From positions 1-51,671 of the forward strand of contig JABHFS010000130.1 of the NCBI GenBank assembly GCA_018672475.1: DNA of 51,671 bases, read 5' to 3'. The stretch comes from Gemmatimonadota bacterium (GTDB taxonomy: Bacteria; Latescibacterota; UBA2968; UBA8231). Within the stretch, counting starts at the first letter, position 1. The number at the start of each line of letters is the position of its first letter. A model generated the notes under the pieces. That model was not told where the DNA came from. It saw only the letters and a list, made by a program, of their open reading frames with translations, and ran no database searches. Positions 33,960-43,279 of the stretch are shown piece by piece. A program made the position numbers and the translations under genes.

Positions 33960-35996
33960 GTGGCGAAATACGCGATTTTAGCCTATGCAGTACTCGGTGG
34001 GTTGGCGGGGTTTTGCGGGCATGGGTCGGCGCAAGGAAATATGTGGCGACTCGGCGGCGAAAACGGCCTTCCCTGGAACGAAGCAACCGATTTTAGTCTG
34101 ATGATTGACGATTCGACCGCCGCTGGAGCGCTGCAGCCCTTTGAACTAAAGCCGGGTGAGAATCTTTTGCCTCGGTTGGGGCCTTGGGAGCCTTGGCGCT
34201 TTCCCGTCGACCCGCAGTTTCGCTCCGGCCACCCGCGCCTGTGGACCGATATCAACCACAATTCGATATACCAATCTACCGAAAGCGCTCTCTTTGTTGA
34301 CGGCGACCCGTCCACTTATGTCGAGCGGCGGGACAGGGAGGAGATTTTCTACACGATCGATTTGGGCACCCAGTTGCCGGTGGATCGCTTTGTCTTCACT
34401 ACCCCAGAAGGCGTCAGCCCGGAAAGCGACGAGCCTTTCCGACCCAACTACGTCCTTAGATCCTATAGTTTGACCGCCAGTCAGACCGAATCCGGTGTTC
34501 TGGAAGAGGAGTTGCAGCGCGGTTTTTTTTGGCGGGGCGCAGGGCCTTGTTGTTCGTTGGGCATTCCCCTGGCCTTCGAGGAGCGCAATGCTGATGGCGT
34601 TACCGAAGTGAATTTCCCCCTGCAGAATCTGCGTTTTTTCCGCCTTATCGCCATTCCAGACGGGTTCACGCTATTGGGCGATGCAATCGTCACTCGTTCG
34701 GCTTTTGCCGAGATGGAGGTTTATGGGCGCGGATATGCCCCGGTGGCGACCTGGGAGTCGCAGGTCATCGACCTGGGGCGCGAAGTCAATTTCGGTCAGA
34801 TGGATTTTGCCGTGAGCAAGTGGCGCAAGGAGGGCGAGCAGTTGGCGGCCTTGGCTGAGGGTGACGGCGCGGTTCGCGCCCAGGTGGAGATCAGGACCGG
34901 CCGCGACGATACACCGACGGCCTATTTCGGCTTTGACGATCTGGGCGCCAATGTGGAGGTGACAAAGAGGCAATGGGATCGACTGATCCCGTTGGAATCG
35001 CGCGGCTCCACGATAGCCGTAGGCTACCGCGGTCCGGTGGTCGAGGACTTGGAAAACTGGAGTTTCTGGTCGCTGCCGCTGACGGAGTCGGGGCAACATC
35101 CGCGCATGCCGTGGGGGCGGTACATGCAGTTGCGGGTGCGGTTGGATACGGACGAGATCTGGGACTTCGCCCGCTTGGATTCGTTGCAGGTCGAAATCGC
35201 GCCGCTTTTGGCGGATCGGATTCTGGGCGAGGTCGTGTTGCAGGAGGATTTGCAGCCACAAGGTCGACGAGTGCAGGTGACGACGGGCGAAATGAAACAG
35301 TACGTATACGAAGTCGGGGGAAAATTCTCCAGCGACGACCGCAGCGGCTTCGATGCATTGCGGGTCTTGACGCCGGCAGAGGCCGAGTTTGGCTGGTTGC
35401 AGATGGGCGAGCCGCTCGCCGCGGTGGAGCCGGACAGCATTGTGGTCGAGGAAAATGGTTTTGTGCTATTCTTGCCCCGTCGTCTGAGTCCACAGGGCGA
35501 TCACAAGCTGCGCATCGGGCTCGAAACGGTGCTCTATAGCGAGGCGGGCGAATTCGGCGGTGAGGTATTTAACCGCAGTGAGCAGAGTTTGTTGCAGAAG
35601 GTCGAAGGCGGTGATGTCAGTGAAGAGTTGGGCTCGAACCAATTACTGGTCGTAGCGTCCGCTCTGTCGCAGACGGGTGTATTGGGAGAGGTGATGGCGG
35701 GGGCGGGCATCTTCACGCCCCAGGGAGACGGGGTCAATGACCAGTTGCCCATCAGCTATACGCTATTCAGGGTGCGGCAGGCGTCCGAGGTAACCGTCGC
35801 AGTCTATGCTTTGGACGGACGGCGAGTATGGCAGGCACGACCGGGCACCCAGAGCGCGGGGCGTCATAGTGTGCGCTGGGACGGTCGGGACGAAGCTGGG
35901 CAATCAGTGCCCCCGGGAGTCTACATGGCGCGGGTGGAAGTAGCGACGGACAAAGGCAGCGAGGTCATCGTCCGATCTGTCGCTGTTGTCTACTGA
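33960..35996 (+). CDS. Secreted discoidin-like surface protein with FlgD-like C-terminus
   Basis: The start is GTG at 33960, preferred to a TTG 72 bases upstream because GAGGAGG lies just before it and the signal peptide (1-25, LAYAVLGGLAGFCGHGSAQG) then begins properly. The protein is 678 aa. Discoidin-like features are ALFVDGDPSTYVERRD and FYTIDLGTQLPVDRFVF. The middle block RTGRDDTPTAYFG and LENWSFWSLPLTESGQ parallels the protein at 18955-20895. The tail FTPQGDGVNDQLPISYTLF, with VPPGVYMARVEV and SVAVVY, is FlgD-like. Three paralogues in one window, split over the two units that face sigma54 promoters A and C, suggest coordinated production of a surface layer or adhesion complex. The ligand is unknown. 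Confidence 0.72.
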   Translation: MAKYAILAYAVLGGLAGFCGHGSAQGNMWRLGGENGLPWNEATDFSLMIDDSTAAGALQPFELKPGENLLPRLGPWEPWRFPVDPQFRSGHPRLWTDINHNSIYQSTESALFVDGDPSTYVERRDREEIFYTIDLGTQLPVDRFVFTTPEGVSPESDEPFRPNYVLRSYSLTASQTESGVLEEELQRGFFWRGAGPCCSLGIPLAFEERNADGVTEVNFPLQNLRFFRLIAIPDGFTLLGDAIVTRSAFAEMEVYGRGYAPVATWESQVIDLGREVNFGQMDFAVSKWRKEGEQLAALAEGDGAVRAQVEIRTGRDDTPTAYFGFDDLGANVEVTKRQWDRLIPLESRGSTIAVGYRGPVVEDLENWSFWSLPLTESGQHPRMPWGRYMQLRVRLDTDEIWDFARLDSLQVEIAPLLADRILGEVVLQEDLQPQGRRVQVTTGEMKQYVYEVGGKFSSDDRSGFDALRVLTPAEAEFGWLQMGEPLAAVEPDSIVVEENGFVLFLPRRLSPQGDHKLRIGLETVLYSEAGEFGGEVFNRSEQSLLQKVEGGDVSEELGSNQLLVVASALSQTGVLGEVMAGAGIFTPQGDGVNDQLPISYTLFRVRQASEVTVAVYALDGRRVWQARPGTQSAGRHSVRWDGRDEAGQSVPPGVYMARVEVATDKGSEVIVRSVAVVY

Positions 35997-36037
35997 ATGA
36001 AGCACAGCCTTTTTATTTCTTACAGAGGCCAAACGCG

Positions 36038-36808
36038 ATGAGAATATGGATCAGTAGTTTGTTGTGCAGCGTGTCCTTGGTTTTGATGGGGTGCGGGCAC
36101 GAATTGGGCTATCGCCACTTTGCCGGCCCGATCCTGCCCGCCGCCGATGTGGAGCAAGCTGAGCAGTATGTTGTTCGCGACGACCACAGCATCACGTTCG
36201 TCAAGGACCGGCTCGAGATCACCTTATTGCCGCTGACGGTCGAGATGCTGAACCGGCAATTGGCCGGCCATTCGCAGAAGCCGGAGGGTTTCCACGAGCC
36301 CAATCCCTATCTTACCCCGACCAACCCCTATACCTATGGCGAGTGGAAGCCGGGGTGGGAGGAAGAACATCCCACGCGCTTCACCGTTTTTGCGCTGAAG
36401 GTCAAGAACTACGAGTATCCAAAAGTATCGCTCGACCCCCTCAGTATCGAGATCACTGTTGCCAATGGCAGGTATTACGAGTCGTATAGCCGGTTGGCGC
36501 TGGACGAGTATTTCTCCACCTACGCCATCGGCTACGCGGGCAACACTTATCTGCCCTATCGCGAGCGGCGGGATGTAATTCTGCGCACCCTCTACCCGGC
36601 TGACGAGATGGTCTTCAGTGGCCAAGAGACGCAGGGTTTTATCGCTTTCGCACCGCTGGCCAGCGATGTCGAAGTATTTGACGTGCGGATCAAGGGCGTC
36701 GTGCTGCGTTTCGACTACCGGGACCAGCCATTGGAGACGGTCGATATCACCTATTCTTTTAAGCGCGAGGTCTATCTGGCCAAAGAGCGCCGCGCCGAGG
36801 GATCTTGA
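36038..36808 (+). CDS. Lipoprotein of unknown function
   Basis: This 256-aa protein has a lipoprotein signal peptide with lipobox LMGC (C19). I recognise no domain. The mature part is mixed alpha/beta with many Tyr and Pro residues (for example NPYLTPTNPYTYGEWKPGWE) and strand-rich stretches (RFTVFALKVKNYEYPKVSLD) like a beta-sandwich. AGAGG precedes the ATG. It lies 41 bases after the FlgD-tailed protein and directly abuts the parvulin lipoprotein gene, so the three probably form one operon; an accessory role for the surface protein is inferred only from position. Confidence 0.6.
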   Translation: MRIWISSLLCSVSLVLMGCGHELGYRHFAGPILPAADVEQAEQYVVRDDHSITFVKDRLEITLLPLTVEMLNRQLAGHSQKPEGFHEPNPYLTPTNPYTYGEWKPGWEEEHPTRFTVFALKVKNYEYPKVSLDPLSIEITVANGRYYESYSRLALDEYFSTYAIGYAGNTYLPYRERRDVILRTLYPADEMVFSGQETQGFIAFAPLASDVEVFDVRIKGVVLRFDYRDQPLETVDITYSFKREVYLAKERRAEGS

Positions 36809-36810
36809 GT

Positions 36811-38487
36811 ATGCTCGGTAAGATGGCCCTCGTGGGGCTCGTGCTATTGTCGATGTGGTGGGGTGGGTGTGGTTCCGGATCCGAGGCCGATGGCGATGTC
36901 GTTGCGAGAATCGACGAAAAGGAAATCACCCTTGAGGCTTTGCGCCAGTTTCGCGCAGAGGCCACCGCCAGTTATCGCGACCCCGAAGAGGGGCTAAAGG
37001 CCTGGCGCTTCTATTTGCAGACGATGATCGACATGGAGTTGTTACTCGCCGAAGCGCGTGAGCAACAACTGGACCAGGCCATGGAATTTTCGCGCAAATT
37101 GGAGGACGAACGGCGCAAGAAATTGGTCGATTTGTATACGACCCGAACCATCGTCAAAGAAGTCGACCGCACGGTGGACGGTATGCGGGAAAATTTCGCC
37201 GAGAGCAAGTGGAACAAGATGCTGCGCCTGGCCCATATCCGCACCGAGAGCGAGGCGGAGGCCGAGAAGGCGATGCGTGATCTCGAACAGGGCAAACCCT
37301 TTGAGGGAGTGGCCCGCGAGCGCTCCGTTGTGCCGACCACGGCCGAGCGGGGCGGAGTCCTTGAGCCCTGGTATGGGCGCGGCAACCTTGAGGAAATGGG
37401 GTTGACCCTAGAGATCGGTGAGCAGTTGTTCGCGCTGGAGATCGGGGCCTTCAGCCAGCCCTTTCCGGTGGGGGACTATTACGAAATTTTCAAGGTGCTG
37501 TCCGAGGGGCCGGCTCCCGACCACTATAGGGCGTCTTTTTTGCGCGGTAGTTACTGGAAGGAATTTCGCGTCCAATGGGATAAGATGGTAGATCGGTTGC
37601 AAGATCAGCTGGAACCGCGCGTAGACGGCGATGTGGTCAAGGTGCTGGTCGAGCGGATGGCCGGTGCCGGTCGCGGGGGCATGTTGCTGAGCCCCGAAGA
37701 CCAGGAGGTTGCCCTCGTCCGCTTCAAGGGCGGGCAGGTCACGGTGATGGATTTTGCCGAAACGTACAATGCCTATTGGTTTATCCGTTCGGTTTCCTTC
37801 GACAGCAGTGGAATCTCGGAATTCATCCACCGCGACTTGTTACCGCGGACCTTGGTTTATCAGGCGGCGTTGCAAGAGGGCTTGGATCAGGACTCGACGA
37901 TCGTCGCCTGGTTGACAGCTAAAGAAGAGTCACTGTTGCTGGAAGCCCTGAGGGAAACACAGGTCGTGCAACGGGTCGAGGTCGAGGATGCTGCAGTCAA
38001 GGCCTATTACGACGACAATCCGCAGTTGTTTATGCAGATGGAAGAGTTCCAGGTGACAGAGATTCTAGTAGCGACCCGAGCAGAGGCGGAGAAGCTCGTG
38101 CAGCGGGTTCGCGGGGGAGAAGACATGGAGCAACTTGCCGCTGGCCATACGATTCGCTCCGACGCCGAGGGGGGGCATTACCACATGCACAACCACCCCT
38201 CCGAAAGGCGGGTCTTCGGTGCGCTCTACGATTCGGTGGCAGTGGCGCAGATCGGTGCGCTCAACGGTCCGGTCAAACTCGATGCGGGCTATTCAGTTTT
38301 TAAGGTGCTTGAGCGCATTCCTGCCCATCCTACGCCTTTCGCACAAGCGGCTTCGCGGGCTAAGTGGTGGGTGCAGAAGCAACAAGAGAAGGCGCTCTTC
38401 GACGCGTTATTCGTTCGCCTCAGGGAAAAATACGCGGCGCAAATCGTCGTCTTCGAAGAGCGGCTCAACGCCTTGGCAGCGGAATAA
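36811..38487 (+). CDS. Periplasmic double-parvulin peptidyl-prolyl isomerase (SurA/PpiC-like lipoprotein)
   Basis: The start is ATG at 36811 with GAGG ten bases away. A TTG at 36805 overlapping the previous stop is the alternative. The 558-aa protein has a leader with a weak lipobox-like WGGC (C20). An N-terminal SurA-type chaperone region follows (VARIDEKEITLEALRQF to about 125). A first parvulin-like domain (about 130-235, MLRLAHIRTESEAEA then RGGVLEPWYGRG) and a second (about 410-510, FQVTEILVATRAEAEKL, EGGHYHMHNHPSERRVFG, DAGYSVFKVLERI) are present. Such proteins assist folding of exported and outer-membrane proteins, which fits neighbours rich in secreted beta-proteins. Whether the domains keep isomerase activity cannot be told. 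Confidence 0.78.
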   Translation: MLGKMALVGLVLLSMWWGGCGSGSEADGDVVARIDEKEITLEALRQFRAEATASYRDPEEGLKAWRFYLQTMIDMELLLAEAREQQLDQAMEFSRKLEDERRKKLVDLYTTRTIVKEVDRTVDGMRENFAESKWNKMLRLAHIRTESEAEAEKAMRDLEQGKPFEGVARERSVVPTTAERGGVLEPWYGRGNLEEMGLTLEIGEQLFALEIGAFSQPFPVGDYYEIFKVLSEGPAPDHYRASFLRGSYWKEFRVQWDKMVDRLQDQLEPRVDGDVVKVLVERMAGAGRGGMLLSPEDQEVALVRFKGGQVTVMDFAETYNAYWFIRSVSFDSSGISEFIHRDLLPRTLVYQAALQEGLDQDSTIVAWLTAKEESLLLEALRETQVVQRVEVEDAAVKAYYDDNPQLFMQMEEFQVTEILVATRAEAEKLVQRVRGGEDMEQLAAGHTIRSDAEGGHYHMHNHPSERRVFGALYDSVAVAQIGALNGPVKLDAGYSVFKVLERIPAHPTPFAQAASRAKWWVQKQQEKALFDALFVRLREKYAAQIVVFEERLNALAAE

Positions 38488-38542
38488 GCCGCTGCCCATT
38501 TTCTTTGGCACCATTATCCCATAAATATGGAGTTCGAAGTGT

Positions 38543-39613
38543 ATGGCGAATGAGCGTCCGAAAGTGCTGGTAGCCGGTGGTGTGGACGATAAAGAACTCT
38601 ACCTGGCGCCCGAGGACCAACAGCGCTTGGCGTCGTTTGCCGATTGGAGTTTTGTGCCCTGTAAAGAAGGGGCATTCCTCGGAACGGACGGACAGCCGCA
38701 AGACGAAGAAGCTTGGATCGAACGGATCGGCGATGCCGAGGCTATCGCCATTTATCCGGGTGCGCCTAACCTCAGCGCTGAACTCATCGAGCGCAATCCC
38801 ACCCTGAAGATCGTCGGCGAATTGAACGGCGACCGCTTTGCCCAGCGGATCGACGTGGCAAAGGCTTGGGAAAAGGGCGTCGAGACGGTGGATACGACCA
38901 ATGGCTCATCGTATCCGGTGGCCGAATGGGCCTTGGGGTTGATTATAGTCTCGCTGCGCAACGCCGGCTATTATATGCGGCGTTTTCTCGCCGGGGATTG
39001 CCGTAAATCGCGCGACAACCCAAGCTTTTTGCGCGGTGAACTGACGGGTAAGCGGGTGGGTTTGATCGGCTGCGGCCACGCTGGGCGCCGGCTGGTCGAA
39101 TTATTGCGCCCCTTCAACGTCGAAATTTCGGTGTATGACCCGTATTTACCTCGAGAGTTGGCCGAGGCGCTGGATTTGCGGCTGACTTCGCTAGAGCGCG
39201 TGCTCTCGCAGTCGGACGCGGTTGTCTGCCTAGCGCCTTTGACGCCGCGTACCCAGGGCATGATCGGCTCGGCCGAACTCGAACTCATTCCCTCGGGCAC
39301 GGTGCTGGTGAATGTCTCCCGCGGTCCGATTATCGACGGCGAAGCGCTGGTCGAGCGGCTCAAGCGCGGCGATATCATCGCCGGCCTGGATGTCTTCGAT
39401 CCGGACCCGATTCCGGCGGGCCACGAGATCACCGAGTTGGAAAATGTCTTTCTGAGCCCGCATATTGCGGGGGTCACCGCCGCCAGCTATCGGCGTTTTT
39501 TTACTTTGATGGTCGACGAGTTACAGCGTTTTTTCCACGGCTATGAAACGTACTATAATCTGACTCCCCGCTCATTGGCCGATCGTCGGGGCCACGACTT
39601 CGTGGCCCGTTAG
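38543..39613 (+). CDS. D-isomer-specific 2-hydroxyacid dehydrogenase family protein
   Basis: This 356-aa protein has the split substrate/NAD domains of the phosphoglycerate dehydrogenase group. The nucleotide loop is GLIGCGHAGR (G176-x-G178-x2-G181), then SVYDPY. The catalytic arginine is in LVNVSRGPIID (R260) and the catalytic histidine in FLSPHIAG (H307). The usual glutamate of DVF-x-x-EP is replaced by aspartate in DVFDPDP (D288), a conservative change that may alter the catalytic pair. Such enzymes oxidise or reduce D-2-hydroxyacids; the exact substrate is unknown. The ATG has GGAG ten bases upstream. It is cytoplasmic, a metabolic gene inside a run of exported proteins, and the next gene follows after 3 bases. 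Confidence 0.82.
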   Translation: MANERPKVLVAGGVDDKELYLAPEDQQRLASFADWSFVPCKEGAFLGTDGQPQDEEAWIERIGDAEAIAIYPGAPNLSAELIERNPTLKIVGELNGDRFAQRIDVAKAWEKGVETVDTTNGSSYPVAEWALGLIIVSLRNAGYYMRRFLAGDCRKSRDNPSFLRGELTGKRVGLIGCGHAGRRLVELLRPFNVEISVYDPYLPRELAEALDLRLTSLERVLSQSDAVVCLAPLTPRTQGMIGSAELELIPSGTVLVNVSRGPIIDGEALVERLKRGDIIAGLDVFDPDPIPAGHEITELENVFLSPHIAGVTAASYRRFFTLMVDELQRFFHGYETYYNLTPRSLADRRGHDFVAR

Positions 39614-39616
39614 GCG

Positions 39617-41365
39617 ATGCTGTCGCGCCGATTATCAGTCGCGATTTCGTTTGAGGTTATTGCAAGAATACCGCAGCCCCTGTCGTGGCTGGTGCTGCTG
39701 GTGGTAGCGATGGGCGTGTCGGCCTGTCAAAACGAATCCACGGAAATGCAAACTGACTATCGAGTTGCGACCGCTAAATCCGGTCCTTCGTTTGTCGAGA
39801 TCGCGCAGGAAGCCGGCATCGACTTTCGCCATATCAACGGGGCAAGCGGTCGCTATTACTATGTGGAAGCCTATGGTTCGGGCGCGGTTTTTTTGGACTA
39901 TGACAACGACGGTTATCAGGACCTCTATGCGGTCAACGGTGCGCCGCTGCCCGGTTTTGAAGCCGATGGCGTTCCGACGAACGCGTTTTACCGCAATCGC
40001 GGCGATGGTACTTTTACGGATGTGACAGTGTCCACGGGCACGGGCCATGCGGGTTATGGCATGGGCAGTTGCGTTGGTGATATCGACAACGACGGTTTTG
40101 CAGATCTCTATGTGACCAACTTTGGGCCCAATGTGCTCTACCGCAATCGCGGCGATGGCACTTTTGCGGATGTAACGGCCGCTGTCGGTGTCGGCGATGC
40201 TCGGTTAAGCACCAGCGCGGCCTTTGCCGATATCGACAACGACGGCGACCTCGACCTTTATGTGGCCAATAATGCCCGAATCGATCTGGAAAGCGACGAG
40301 GGGTGCCGCCGCGGGGAGATCCCGGTTTATTGCGCGCCGACAGAATATCCGGGGGAATCCGGCGTTCTCTATCGCAACGACAGCAGCGGAAAATTTGCCG
40401 ATATCACGCGAGCAGCCGGGTTATACAACGACGCAGGTCGGCAACTAGGCGTGGTCTTTGGTGATTACGATACCGATGGCGATACGGACCTCTATGTGGC
40501 CAACGATATGACGGCGAATTTCCTCTATCGCAACGACGGCCAGGCACGTTTTGCCGAAGTGGGTTTGAGCGCCGGGGTTGCGCTCAGCGAGAGCGCCCGC
40601 CCGGAGGCCGGGATGGGTACCGACTTCGGCGACTTTGACCGGGACGGCGATCTCGATATCGCGGTGTGCAATTTCCAATGGGAGGCCTGCCGCCTCTATC
40701 GCAACGACGGCGACGACGCGTTTGCGGACATGAGCTTTGCTTCGGGTTTGGGCGAGCCGACGTTGGCGACGCTGACCTTTGGTACTGATTTTCTCGACTA
40801 CGACAACGATGGCGATCTCGATCTCTATTTGGCCAATGGTCACGTGCATCCAGAAGTCGAGGCTTTCGACAAGGCTACTTCCTATCCGCAGCTTGACCAG
40901 CTTTTTGTCAATGATGGATCCGGCAAGTTTGCGTTGGCGATTGAAGATATGGGTCCGGGCATGGCCCTTGCGGGGGTGAGTCGGGGCGCAGCGTTTGCCG
41001 ATATCGACAACGACGGCGATATGGACGCCTTCGTTTCCAATAACAACCAGCGCCCCTTTTTGTTGCGCAATGATGGCGGCAATCGCAACCATTGGCTCGC
41101 GATCAAGACCATCGGCCGAGTTAGCAACCGCGACGGAATCGGAGCGCGGGTCAAGGTCATTAGCGGTGATCTGGTCCAGATCGAAGAAGTGCGTTCAGGC
41201 AGTAGTTACCTCTCGCAGAACGATCTGCGAGTTTATTTCGGGCTGGGCCGGCGCGAAAGAGTCGACCGCGTTGAGATCCGCTGGCCCAGCGGGATTGTGC
41301 AGACTTTAGAAGAGATGGCCATCGACAGTATTCATCGGGTGGAGGAACCGGAGACCTCCGGCTAG
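39617..41365 (+). CDS. CRTAC1-like VCBS/FG-GAP repeat lipoprotein with ASPIC/UnbV domain
   Basis: This 582-aa protein has a lipoprotein signal with lipobox VSAC (C37). The mature part opens with FVEIAQEAGIDFRHINGASG, the CRTAC1-family start. It carries repeated calcium-type FG-GAP/VCBS units such as FLDYDNDGYQDLYAVNG, VGDIDNDGFADLYVTNFG and FADIDNDGDLDLYVANN (a seven-bladed propeller is expected). It ends in the ASPIC/UnbV domain (GARVKVISGDLVQIEEV, YFGLGRRERVDRVEIRWPSG). These proteins are exported and bind calcium; their job in bacteria is mostly unknown, with adhesion or glycan binding the usual guess. A TPR lipoprotein follows after one base, a pairing seen in many marine bacteria. Confidence 0.88.
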   Translation: MLSRRLSVAISFEVIARIPQPLSWLVLLVVAMGVSACQNESTEMQTDYRVATAKSGPSFVEIAQEAGIDFRHINGASGRYYYVEAYGSGAVFLDYDNDGYQDLYAVNGAPLPGFEADGVPTNAFYRNRGDGTFTDVTVSTGTGHAGYGMGSCVGDIDNDGFADLYVTNFGPNVLYRNRGDGTFADVTAAVGVGDARLSTSAAFADIDNDGDLDLYVANNARIDLESDEGCRRGEIPVYCAPTEYPGESGVLYRNDSSGKFADITRAAGLYNDAGRQLGVVFGDYDTDGDTDLYVANDMTANFLYRNDGQARFAEVGLSAGVALSESARPEAGMGTDFGDFDRDGDLDIAVCNFQWEACRLYRNDGDDAFADMSFASGLGEPTLATLTFGTDFLDYDNDGDLDLYLANGHVHPEVEAFDKATSYPQLDQLFVNDGSGKFALAIEDMGPGMALAGVSRGAAFADIDNDGDMDAFVSNNNQRPFLLRNDGGNRNHWLAIKTIGRVSNRDGIGARVKVISGDLVQIEEVRSGSSYLSQNDLRVYFGLGRRERVDRVEIRWPSGIVQTLEEMAIDSIHRVEEPETSG

Positions 41366-41366
41366 A

Positions 41367-42926
41367 ATGGATATACGCGAACTGCGGAAAAATGTTCGAG
41401 CGTGGACTTCGATCGGGGTTGTCGTCTGTCTCTTGGCCGGATGTGCATCCACCACTGAGGATGCACCCGTCGCCGAGGAGAGCTTGGGAGAGAGGGAGCA
41501 GCGCTACGTGCGCGCGGTCGCCGCAGATAGCGCGGATGTCGAGGCGAACTTCGGGCTTGGTCAGGTGTACTACGAACAACAACGCCTGACGAAAGCCCTG
41601 CAGGCCTTTCGTCGGGCGCGGGAGTTGGACTCCGCCCATAGCGGGGCGCGGGTGGGGATCGGCAAAGTTTTGTTTGCGCGTGGGCAGTTGCAGCAGGCGG
41701 TGGAGGAATATCGGGGTGCCGCGGAAATATGCGCCGATTGTGCAGACGTGCATCGGGGGTTGGGTGCGGTGTATTTGCGGCAACGGCGTTACGACGAAGC
41801 CCGCGAGGCCTATGGGCAAGGGCTCGCCAGCGAGCCAGGCCATGCGCCCTCGCACTACAATATCGGCGTGGCCTTCTCCCAACAAAGCGCCTATGCGGAG
41901 GCGGCCGAGGCGATGCAGCGGGCCATCGAGATCGACCCCGGCTACATTCTGGCGTATACATCGCTAGCTGATGTTTACTGTCTCAGGCTGGGGCGTTGCA
42001 GCGATGCCGTGAAATTACTCGAACGGGCTATAGAGCGAGATCCGGCGGCTGTCGAGCCCCGGGTCGGTCTCGGCCGGGCGCGGCTGAGGTTGGGGCGCGA
42101 TGAGGCGGCGGTCTGGGTGTTTCGGGAGATCGTCGCGGCGGACACCACCGTAGCCAAGGCGTACAATGGGCTCGGAGTGGCCTATACCCGGCTGGGGCAA
42201 TTCGAAGCGGCCGCAGAAGCCTTGCGCCGGGCGATCCACCTCGACCTGCTAAACGCAGAAATTCACTACAACCTAGCTCAGGCCTATAAAAAGCAGGGCA
42301 AGGTCGAGGAGAGCCAGGTGGCGATGAATGCTTTCAACCGCATCGACGTCTACACTGACGATATCCGCCGCTGGCAGACGGTGCTCGCCGGCAATTCGCA
42401 CGATGCGATGGCCCATTTCGAGATGGGCCGGATCTACGCCAGGTTGGGCGTCGTGAATGAAGCGATGGAGGAATTCCAGCGATCGCTAAAGATAAATCCC
42501 GCCTATGCTCCGGCCTGGCAAAGCCTGGGCAACGCCTATGCCCGGCTGAAAAATACCGACCAAGCCATCGTCGCCTACCGCAAGGCGTTGGCCGAGGACG
42601 ACGGCTATGCGCTGGCCTGGTACAATCTCGGCAATGCCTTGTTCATAAGAGGGGACTTGCAAGCGGCGCGCCAGGCCTTTGTGGCGGCTATCGAACGCCA
42701 GGAAGGTTATGCGGATGCCTACCACGGCCTCGGAGGGGTGGACTTACGCGCGCAATCGCCCGAGGTGGCGATCGGCCATTTTCGTGCGGCGCTGGCGGCG
42801 GATTCGAATTATGCTCGGGCCCATTATGGTTTGGCGCTGGCCTATCGGGATCTAAAGGATTCGCTGAGCGCGGTGCAGGAGCTCGAACTATTCAAACAAA
42901 AGCAGGGCGCAAGTGGCAGACCATAA
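41367..42926 (+). CDS. TPR-repeat lipoprotein
   Basis: This 519-aa protein has a lipobox LAGC (C26) after a short hydrophobic leader. The rest is about twelve tetratricopeptide repeats. Examples are ANFGLGQVYYEQQRLTKALQ, VHRGLGAVYLRQRRYDEARE and AWYNLGNALFIRGDLQAARQ; the last ends in ALAYRDLKDSLSAVQELELF. TPR domains hold protein partners. It is encoded one base after the CRTAC1-like gene, so the two are almost certainly co-translated and may act together at the periplasmic face of a membrane. No enzyme domain is seen. Confidence 0.85.
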   Translation: MDIRELRKNVRAWTSIGVVVCLLAGCASTTEDAPVAEESLGEREQRYVRAVAADSADVEANFGLGQVYYEQQRLTKALQAFRRARELDSAHSGARVGIGKVLFARGQLQQAVEEYRGAAEICADCADVHRGLGAVYLRQRRYDEAREAYGQGLASEPGHAPSHYNIGVAFSQQSAYAEAAEAMQRAIEIDPGYILAYTSLADVYCLRLGRCSDAVKLLERAIERDPAAVEPRVGLGRARLRLGRDEAAVWVFREIVAADTTVAKAYNGLGVAYTRLGQFEAAAEALRRAIHLDLLNAEIHYNLAQAYKKQGKVEESQVAMNAFNRIDVYTDDIRRWQTVLAGNSHDAMAHFEMGRIYARLGVVNEAMEEFQRSLKINPAYAPAWQSLGNAYARLKNTDQAIVAYRKALAEDDGYALAWYNLGNALFIRGDLQAARQAFVAAIERQEGYADAYHGLGGVDLRAQSPEVAIGHFRAALAADSNYARAHYGLALAYRDLKDSLSAVQELELFKQKQGASGRP

Positions 42927-42965
42927 TGCCGTATGTTTACAAAGCACAAGCAGAAGGGTGCAAAA

Positions 42966-43214
42966 ATGACCATAGATGCTACAGTCCCTCCTATGCAACC
43001 GATGTCGGACTACGAGAAATTTATCTTCGATCTGAAGGGTTTTGTTGGTCATCCCGAATGTGTTGACAGCAGCGGAAATTAAAGCCGTTGGTGTCCATGC
43101 TGAAGTCTTTAAGAATGATCCCGACAGCTTGCCGGTATAACACCGTGCCCGATGGCCGAGCATCGCCAGAGTTTCTTCCGCGATGTTTGGATTCTGCCTA
43201 ATAAATGCAACTGA
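42966..43214 (+). pseudogene. N-terminal relic of a PhyH-type dioxygenase gene
   Basis: ATG at 42966 opens a frame with MSDYEKFIFDLKGFVGHP that stops after 39 codons. Shifting one frame continues VLTAAEIKAVGVHAEVFKND and DPDSLPV up to another stop; a third frame gives MAEHRQSFFRDVWILPNK before TGA at 43212. The order and motifs are those of PhyH-family N-termini (DYEKFIFDLKGF then VLTAAEI). The catalytic core is absent. The relic fills the gap before the transporter operon. Confidence 0.7.
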
Positions 43215-43279
43215 GCGATGCGTCACGAGCACCTTAAATTCGAGTTGTTTCGCGGTTTATTTTTTCGTGTCGGGAAGCT

